From the NCBI RefSeq assembly GCF_902506105.1, contig NZ_LR733304.1, positions 2,031,458 through 2,095,457 on the forward strand: a stretch of DNA of 64,000 bases. The letters run 5' to 3'. Numbering within the stretch: the first letter of the stretch is position 1; the number at the start of each line of letters is the position of its first letter. Below the pieces are notes generated by a model. The model saw only the letters and a program-made list of their open reading frames with translations, did no database searches and was not told where the DNA came from. Made by a program: the position numbers and the translations under genes. Below are positions 58,760-64,000 of this stretch, one piece after another. Source of the stretch: Aeromicrobium sp. 9AM. GTDB taxonomy: Bacteria; Actinomycetota; Actinomycetes; Propionibacteriales; Nocardioidaceae.

Positions 58760-60309
58760 CGATCCGGGACCTCCTCCTGGCCCGCGCCGAGCAGGACACG
58801 CCGGCACTGCTGACCCACGGGCGTACGTGGTCATGGCGCGAGCTCGTCGCCGACGCGTCGGCCCGCGCTGCCGCGGTCGGTCGTCTGCTGGACCCGGAGC
58901 GGCCGCCGCACGTCGGGCTGCTGATGGACAACACCGCCGAGATGCTGCTCGGGCTCGCCGCCGCGGGCCTCGGCGGGCACGTCGCGGTCGGCGTCAACAG
59001 CACCCGCCGCGGTGAGGCACTCGTGGCAGACCTGCGCCGCGCCGATGTTCAGGTGCTGCTGACCGACGCGACGCAGCATGGGCTGCTGGAGGGCCTCGAC
59101 CTGACGGGCATACAGGTCGTCGACGCTGATGACCTTTCGACAAGCTCAAGGACCGACATGGCCGGTGAGGCTCCTGACGCGTCGCTGGCTGACGACTCTC
59201 TCTTCATGCTGATCTTCACCTCGGGGACGAGCGGCCGGCCCAAGGCCGTGCGCATCACCCACGAGAAGGTGACCTACCCCGGCGCGTACCTCAGCGAGCG
59301 CTTCGGCCTCACGGGCGACGACGTGCACTACGTCGCGATGCCGCTGTTCCACTCCAACGCCGTGATGGCGGGGTGGGCGCCGGCGCTCGTGACCGGTGCC
59401 GCAGTGGCGCTGCGCGAGAAGTTCTCGGCGTCGGAGTTCCTGTCGGACGTACGCCGGTTCGGTGCGACGTATGCGTCATACGTCGGCAAGCCGCTGACGT
59501 ACGTCCTGGCCACGCCCGAGCTTCCCGACGACGCGGACAACCCGCTGAGACTCGTCTTCGGCAACGAGGCCGGCGACCGCGACATCCGCGCATTCGCGGA
59601 GCGCTTCGGCTGCACCGTGATCGACGGGTTCGGCTCGACCGAGAACGCTGTCGTCGTCAGCAAGCTCCCCGGCACGCCGTCCGGCGCCCTGGGCTGGCCG
59701 GCCGACGGGGTTGCCGTGCACGACCCCGAGACCGGTGCGGAGTGCGTACGCGCTGAGGTCGACGCGGCCGGGCGGGTGGTCAACCTCGACGAGTGCGTCG
59801 GCGAGCTCGTCAACACCACCGGCGCAGGGCAGTTCGCCGGCTACTACAACGATGACGAGGCAACCGCGGAGCGCATGCGCGGCGGCATGTACTGGTCCGG
59901 CGACCTCGCCTACCGGGATGCCGAGGGGTGGGTCTGGTTCGCCGGGCGTACGGCCGCCTGGCTTCGCGTCGACGGCGAGAACCTCGCCTGCGCGCCGATC
60001 GAGCAGATCCTGCTGCGGCATCCCGCGATCGACCAGGTCGCGGTCTACGCGGTGCCCGACGAGCGCTCCGGCGACCAGGTCGCGGCCGCGCTGGTGCTGC
60101 GGGACGAGCTGGGGCCGGACGACCTCGAGCGCTTCCTCGACGAGCAGGCCGACCTGTCGCCCAAGGCGCGGCCGCGCTATGTCCGCATCGTCGATGCGCT
60201 GCCCCGCACGGCGACGCACAAGGTGCTCCACCGCGAGCTCACGGCAGCCAGCATCGCCGACGCCACCTGGACAAGAGCAGAACGCGGAACGGCCTATTCC
60301 GCTCCCTAG
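58756..60309 (+). CDS. fadD17: Acyl-CoA synthetase FadD17-like
   Basis: 517 aa, ANL superfamily. AMP motif TSGTSGRPKAV (about residues 156-166), GFGSTENA, and hinge GRTAAWLRVDGEN. The final PRTATHKVLHREL carries the adenylating Lys near residue 493. With fadE26-fadE27 it activates the steroid side-chain acid to its CoA ester. A short Ser/Thr linker at residues 126-133 is encoded by a REP-like repeat (59133-59151). GTG 58756 overlaps fadE27. Confidence 0.88.
   Translation: MTIRDLLLARAEQDTPALLTHGRTWSWRELVADASARAAAVGRLLDPERPPHVGLLMDNTAEMLLGLAAAGLGGHVAVGVNSTRRGEALVADLRRADVQVLLTDATQHGLLEGLDLTGIQVVDADDLSTSSRTDMAGEAPDASLADDSLFMLIFTSGTSGRPKAVRITHEKVTYPGAYLSERFGLTGDDVHYVAMPLFHSNAVMAGWAPALVTGAAVALREKFSASEFLSDVRRFGATYASYVGKPLTYVLATPELPDDADNPLRLVFGNEAGDRDIRAFAERFGCTVIDGFGSTENAVVVSKLPGTPSGALGWPADGVAVHDPETGAECVRAEVDAAGRVVNLDECVGELVNTTGAGQFAGYYNDDEATAERMRGGMYWSGDLAYRDAEGWVWFAGRTAAWLRVDGENLACAPIEQILLRHPAIDQVAVYAVPDERSGDQVAAALVLRDELGPDDLERFLDEQADLSPKARPRYVRIVDALPRTATHKVLHRELTAASIADATWTRAERGTAYSAP
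59133..59151. repeat. REP-like TTCGACAAGC repeat inside fadD17
   Basis: CCTTTCGACAAGCTCAAGG with CCTT/AAGG ends. The TTCGACAAGC core also occurs in both arms of the palindrome at 19992-20252. It keeps the fadD17 frame open and encodes a low-complexity linker. Confidence 0.6.
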
Positions 60310-60336
60310 CGACGAGCTCTGCTGGGGGTCCCCCCA

Positions 60337-60448
60337 CGAGCTCTGCGAGTAGGGGGCGGAGCGGGAGGGAGCGCCAGCGACCGAAGGGGCGTGCGACGAG
60401 AGGCTCGAGCGATCCTGCAACCTCACTACCCTTCGCTCGCAGAGCTCG
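60337..60448. repeat. Imperfect inverted repeat between convergent fadD17 and the nitronate monooxygenase-like gene
   Basis: CGAGCTCTGCGAG (60337-60349) pairs with CTCGCAGAGCTCG (60436-60448). Inside is GGAGCGCCAGCGACCGAA (about 60368), a relative of the stop-anchored repeat. The 185-base gap holds no gene; this structure is a likely two-way terminator. Confidence 0.6.
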
Positions 60449-60494
60449 CTCCCGGTCGGCCGCTGGCGGCCTCCCTAGGGGGCGGGTTCCCTCG

Positions 60495-61598
60495 TTACAG
60501 CGACGACAGGCGCTTCACGGTTTCTTCGTATTCGTTGATCAGGTCGGCCATGACGTCGGCGACGGGGCGCACGGAGTTCATCGAGCCGACGATCTGGCCC
60601 ACCGGCATCGAGATGACGTCGGGGTTGCCGGCTGAGTTCATCCGGCTGTGCGCGTCGGCCACGAGCAGGTTCTGCAACGGCATCGGCAGCGGCGAGGGCG
60701 CCTCCTCGGTGTCCCAGGCCTGGGTCCACTTGGTCTTGAGCAGCCGCGCCGGCTTGCCCGTATATATACGTGTCCGCACGGTGTCCGCGCTGGATGCCCG
60801 GAGGAACGCCTCGGTCATGCCGGCGTTGGTGTTGAGCTCCTGGTACTCCTCGGTCGTCAGCCACACCGAACCGGTCCAGACTCCTTGCGCGCCGAGGGCG
60901 AGAGACGCGGCGACCTGCCGGCCGCGACCGATCCCACCGGCACCCAGCACGGCGACGTCGGGTCCGACCGCGTCCACGATCTCCGGGGTCAGCACCATGC
61001 TGGCGATCTCGCCCGTGTGACCGCCGGCCTCGTAGCCCTGCGCGATGATGATGTCGACGCCGTTGGCGACGTGCGACAGCGCGTGCTTCGCCGCTCCGGC
61101 CAGCGCGGCGACCTGCACACCTGCTTCGTGGGCCTGGTCGATGATGTCCTTCGGCGGCGAGCCGAGGGCGTTGGCGATCAGCACCGGCCGGTGCTTGCCG
61201 CTCAGCGCCACGTCGACGTGCGAGCGGGCGACCGAGTGCAGCCAGCCCAGGACGCCGGCGCGACCCTCTCCCTCGGGCAGCGGCGGTACGCCGAGCTGCT
61301 GCAGGGTCCGCTCCACGAACGAGACGTGCTCCTCGGGGATCATCGCCTGCAAGTCGATGGCCTTGCCCTCGGTCGGCACCTTCATCGGCATCACGACGTC
61401 GACGCCGTACGGCTTGCCGTCCGTGTTGTCGTCGAGCCAGTCGAGGGTGCGGTCGAGCTCGTCGGCCTCGTTGAACCGGACGCAGCCCAGCACGCCCAGA
61501 CCGCCGGCGCGCGAGACCGCGGCGGCGACGTGCTCGGACGGGGTGAACGCGAAGATCGGGTACTGGATCCCGAACCGGTCGCAGAGCTCAGTGTGCAT
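60495..61598 (-). CDS. Nitronate monooxygenase-family FMN enzyme (possibly IpdC-like)
   Basis: 367 aa TIM barrel. N-terminal RFGIQYPIFAFTPSEHVAAAVSRAGGLGVLG, the IIIAQGYEAGGHTG motif with the catalytic-region His, and GAGGIGRGRQVAASLALGAQGVWTGS for FMN phosphate. Such enzymes oxidise nitronates, but mycobacterial IpdC, of the same family, acts in steroid C/D-ring breakdown. Location 11 bases inside fadD19's end and within a KstR locus makes a steroid role plausible; sequence does not prove it. Confidence 0.78.
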   Translation of the reverse strand: MHTELCDRFGIQYPIFAFTPSEHVAAAVSRAGGLGVLGCVRFNEADELDRTLDWLDDNTDGKPYGVDVVMPMKVPTEGKAIDLQAMIPEEHVSFVERTLQQLGVPPLPEGEGRAGVLGWLHSVARSHVDVALSGKHRPVLIANALGSPPKDIIDQAHEAGVQVAALAGAAKHALSHVANGVDIIIAQGYEAGGHTGEIASMVLTPEIVDAVGPDVAVLGAGGIGRGRQVAASLALGAQGVWTGSVWLTTEEYQELNTNAGMTEAFLRASSADTVRTRIYTGKPARLLKTKWTQAWDTEEAPSPLPMPLQNLLVADAHSRMNSAGNPDVISMPVGQIVGSMNSVRPVADVMADLINEYEETVKRLSSL

Positions 61599-63222
61599 CG
61601 GCGACGGCTCCCCGGTGAGTGGCTTCGGCGATCTCCTTGGCGGCGGGGTAGTTCGCCTTGCCCGTCGCGGTGCGCGGGATCTCGTCGACGTACGCGACGG
61701 AGCGCGGCAGCTTGTAGCCCGAGAGCAGCTTGCGCAGGTGCGTCTGCAGGTCCTCGAGGGTCGGCGGCTCGGTGGACCGCGACTGGATCACGGCCGAGAC
61801 GTGGTGGCCCCACTTCTCGTCGGGCAGGCCGACGACGAGCGCGTCATAGACGTCGGGATGGCTCTTGAGCGCCATCTCGACCTCCTCGGGGTAGACCTTC
61901 TCACCGCCGGTGTTGATGCAGTTGGAGCCTCGGCCCAGCAGCGTCACCTTGTTGTCCTGCTCGATGCGCGCGTAGTCGCCCGGCACCGAGTAGCGCTTGC
62001 CGTCGACCTCGAGGAACGTACGCGCCGACTTCTCGGGATCGCGGTAGTAGCCGATCGGCACGCTGCCGGAGCGGGCGAGCCGGCCGATCGCGCCGACGTT
62101 GGCCGAGTCGATGACCTGGTTGTGGTCGTCGAGCACCACGGTCTCGGCGCCGAGCGCGACGACGGGGCCCTGGCCCTGGATGTTCTCGCTGTCCTGCAGG
62201 CCGGTGCCGGAGAACCCGGTCTCCGACGAGCCGATCGAGTCGGTGAAGAACGCGTTGGGGAACGCCTTCATCCAGACCTCCTTGACCGGGCGGCTGAAGA
62301 TCGCGGCGCTGCTGGCGACGGCGACGAGTGAGCTGCCGTCGTAGCTGCCGGTCTCGTACGCCTCGATCAGCGGTCGCGCCATCGCATCGCCGGTCATGAA
62401 GATCAGCTGGACCTTCTCGCGGTCGATGATGCGCCACGTCTCCTCGGGGTTGAACCCGGGCTCGAGGATCGTCAGGTGCCCGGCGAACAGGTGCATCAGC
62501 ATCGCCGCCTGTGCGCCGCCGTGCATCAGCGGGCTGAGCGGGAACGTCACCATCGGGTCGGTGGTCTTGGCGGTCTCGGACTGCGTGAACTCCTCGATGC
62601 GGTTGCCCGTCATGAAGTCGATGCCACCGCCGAGCACGCGCCAGAAGTCCTCATGGCGCCACATCACGCCCTTGGGGAAGCCGGTCGTGCCGCCGGTGTA
62701 GACGATGTAGAGGTCGTCGCCGCTGCGTGCGCCGAAGTCGCGCTCGGCACTCTGCCCGGCCAGCGCCTCGTCCCAGGTCATCCCGCCGAACAGCGAGAGG
62801 TCGGCGTCGCTGTCGGGCGCCGTCGGGTCGGGCATCGCCACGATCGTCTTGAGCGCCGGGTGCTGCGGGGCGGTGGCCGCGACCATCTCGGCGTACGGGC
62901 GCTCGTGCAGCAGCGCGACCATGTCGGAGTTCTCGATGAGGTAGCTGAGCTCGGCCTCGACGTACCGGTAGTTCACGTTGATCGCGACGGCCCGGATTTT
63001 GAAGATCGCGAGCAGCGCCACGACGTGCTCGATGCTGTTCTTGGCGTAGATCCCGACGTGGTCGCCGGCCCCGATGCCCCGCCAGGCGAGGAAGTGCGCG
63101 AGCTGGTTGGACTGCGCCTCCAGCTCGGCGTATGTCATCTTGCGGCTCCCGACCTGGAGGATCGGGCGGTCGGGTACGGCATCGACGGCGTGCTCGAACA
63201 AGTCGGCAATGTTCAGTGGCAT
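61588..63222 (-). CDS. fadD19: Steroid side-chain acyl-CoA synthetase FadD19-like
   Basis: 544 aa, ANL superfamily. AMP motif [14 protein letters not shown] (about residues 170-183), [10 protein letters not shown], and hinge [21 protein letters not shown]-terminal [15 protein letters not shown] has the catalytic Lys near residue 524. Divergent placement next to an echA19-like gene reproduces the mycobacterial Rv3515c/Rv3516 pair. FadD19 activates 3-oxocholest-4-en-26-oate. ATG 63222, near the KstR-type site. Confidence 0.9.
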   Translation of the reverse strand: MPLNIADLFEHAVDAVPDRPILQVGSRKMTYAELEAQSNQLAHFLAWRGIGAGDHVGIYAKNSIEHVVALLAIFKIRAVAINVNYRYVEAELSYLIENSDMVALLHERPYAEMVAATAPQHPALKTIVAMPDPTAPDSDADLSLFGGMTWDEALAGQSAERDFGARSGDDLYIVYTGGTTGFPKGVMWRHEDFWRVLGGGIDFMTGNRIEEFTQSETAKTTDPMVTFPLSPLMHGGAQAAMLMHLFAGHLTILEPGFNPEETWRIIDREKVQLIFMTGDAMARPLIEAYETGSYDGSSLVAVASSAAIFSRPVKEVWMKAFPNAFFTDSIGSSETGFSGTGLQDSENIQGQGPVVALGAETVVLDDHNQVIDSANVGAIGRLARSGSVPIGYYRDPEKSARTFLEVDGKRYSVPGDYARIEQDNKVTLLGRGSNCINTGGEKVYPEEVEMALKSHPDVYDALVVGLPDEKWGHHVSAVIQSRSTEPPTLEDLQTHLRKLLSGYKLPRSVAYVDEIPRTATGKANYPAAKEIAEATHRGAVADAH

Positions 63223-63233
63223 GCGCCCAAGAC

Positions 63234-63247
63234 TAGAACACGTTCTC
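63234..63247. promoter_or_regulatory. KstR-type operator between fadD19 and echA19
   Basis: TAGAACACGTTCTC matches TNNAACNNGTTNNA except for the last base; AGAAC/GTTCT is a perfect 5-bp dyad. It lies 11 bases from the fadD19 start and 21 from echA19, so one site can serve both. Confidence 0.82.
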
Positions 63248-63256
63248 GTTTTTGAC

Positions 63257-63262
63257 TACGCT
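63257..63262 (+). promoter_or_regulatory. Candidate -10 element of echA19
   Basis: TACGCT, six bases before ATG 63269, with CTCCTC between and no ribosome site. This suggests another leaderless transcript. Confidence 0.45.
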
Positions 63263-63268
63263 CTCCTC

Positions 63269-64000
63269 ATGTCCACCAACGCTGCCCACTGCCTCGTCGA
63301 GCTCCACGGCAACACTCTCGTCGTCACGATGAACCGGCCCGAGGCGCGCAACGCCCTGTCCGGCGAGATGCTCGGGATCATGGGCGAGGCCTGGGACCGG
63401 ACCAACTCCGACCCCGATGTCAAGGTCGTGATCCTGACCGGGGCGGGCGGCTACTTCTGCGCCGGCGCCGACCTCAAGTCGATGTCGTCCTCCTCGCCCT
63501 CGGACAAGTTCGAGTCCGGCGAGTTCGACCCCACGATCATCAAGCCGCTGCTCAAGGGCTTCCGGCTGACCAAGCCGCTCATCGCGGCCGTCGAGGGACC
63601 GGCGATCGCCGGTGGCACCGAGATCCTGCAGGCCACCGACATCCGCGTCGCGGGCGAGTCCGCCCGGTTCGGCGTCTCCGAGCCGAAGTGGGGCCTCTAT
63701 CCCCTGGGCGGTTCGGCCGTACGCCTGCCGCGCCAGCTCCCGTACACCGTGGCGGCCGACCTGCTGCTGACCGGCCGGCACATCAAGGCGCCGGAGGCCA
63801 AGGAGATCGGGCTCATCGGACACGTCGTGCCGGACGGCGAAGCGCTCGCCAAGGCGCACGAGATCGCCGACCTGATCGCCGCCAACGGACCGCTCGCGGT
63901 GCAGGCCGTGCTCAAGACGATCCGCGACTCCGAGGGCAAGCACGAGGACGACTGCTGGAAGGCCGATGCCGAGGTCGGCGCCGCGGTGTTCGCGTCCGAG
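63269..64000 (+). CDS. echA19: Enoyl-CoA hydratase EchA19-like (cut by window end)
   Basis: 244 codons seen, no stop before the edge. Crotonase fold: [16 protein letters not shown] at the N-terminus, oxyanion-hole segments [10 protein letters not shown] and [11 protein letters not shown] (about residues 65-75 and 110-120), then the [21 protein letters not shown] helix. In mycobacteria EchA19 hydrates the steroid enoyl-CoA in side-chain beta-oxidation. Divergent from fadD19 with a KstR-type site between, as in Rv3515c/Rv3516. Confidence 0.88.
   Translation, partial: MSTNAAHCLVELHGNTLVVTMNRPEARNALSGEMLGIMGEAWDRTNSDPDVKVVILTGAGGYFCAGADLKSMSSSSPSDKFESGEFDPTIIKPLLKGFRLTKPLIAAVEGPAIAGGTEILQATDIRVAGESARFGVSEPKWGLYPLGGSAVRLPRQLPYTVAADLLLTGRHIKAPEAKEIGLIGHVVPDGEALAKAHEIADLIAANGPLAVQAVLKTIRDSEGKHEDDCWKADAEVGAAVFASE

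Overview
This is a high-GC (about two-thirds G+C) actinobacterial chromosome segment. The gene content (mce locus, ftsEX-smpB-ssrA, F420-type Ddn-like reductase, paired clpP genes, DesA3-type desaturase), the frequent GTG/TTG starts and the tmRNA tag ADSKRTDFALAA fit a Nocardioidaceae member such as Aeromicrobium or Nocardioides. The genus is inference. About 63 protein genes and one tmRNA are supported; most other open frames are opposite-strand or frame-shifted shadows caused by high GC.

Layout. 0-5 kb: a cysteine-rich membrane-anchored protein divergent from a VKOR-type thiol oxidase, a flavodoxin-fold reductase, an ECF sigma/zinc anti-sigma pair, a cation/proton antiporter and a pterin dehydratase. 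5.1-7 kb: a lipoprotein with electron-transfer-like secreted repeats, divergent from a SigL/RslA-like sigma/anti-sigma pair; both sides carry the same TGAACG-N16-CGT promoter. 7-10 kb: an MFS exporter with a divergent LysR regulator, then a tautomerase and an NTF2-like protein. 9.9-13 kb: a cobalamin riboswitch and a BtuFCD-type B12 importer. 13-20 kb, minus strand: ssrA (tmRNA) with an unusual mirrored 3' end, an MFS pump, an amidohydrolase, smpB, an SRPBCC protein, an EnvC-like M23 hydrolase, ftsX and ftsE. 20-25 kb: a perfect 127-bp inverted repeat, then a clpP pair whose second member has Ala at the catalytic Ser position, a ComB homologue, a PAP2 phosphatase and a HerA-like ATPase. 25-40 kb: housekeeping and accessory genes, including a CPA1 antiporter, CsbD, a MalY-type lyase, a ferredoxin reductase/DesA3 desaturase pair, aldo-keto reductases and a glycosyltransferase-methyltransferase-cyclase-fold operon.

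40.5-64 kb is a steroid (cholesterol/phytosterol type) uptake and catabolism locus, recognisable from its counterpart in mycobacteria and rhodococci. A minus-strand chain from 56420 to 42547, almost every junction overlapping, runs kshA - small Cys protein - kshB - FAD dehydrogenase - yrbE4A - yrbE4B - mce4A-F - two Mce-associated proteins. It therefore joins ring-opening 9-alpha-hydroxylation to Mce4 import in one transcription unit. Divergent from kshA are fadE26-fadE27-fadD17 (side-chain beta-oxidation). Further out are a nitronate-monooxygenase-like gene, fadD19 and a divergent echA19 cut off by the window end. On the other side, a ferredoxin and two short-chain dehydrogenases (one resembling 3-alpha/20-beta-hydroxysteroid dehydrogenase) form another unit. 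Three sites matching the KstR operator TNNAACNNGTTNNA lie exactly at the three control points (42531, 56457, 63234), so the locus is probably a KstR regulon induced by sterol-derived CoA thioesters.

The most unusual structures are the 261-bp palindrome upstream of ftsE, the mirrored tmRNA 3' end, the Ser-less ClpP partner and the uncharacterised cysteine protein between kshA and kshB.
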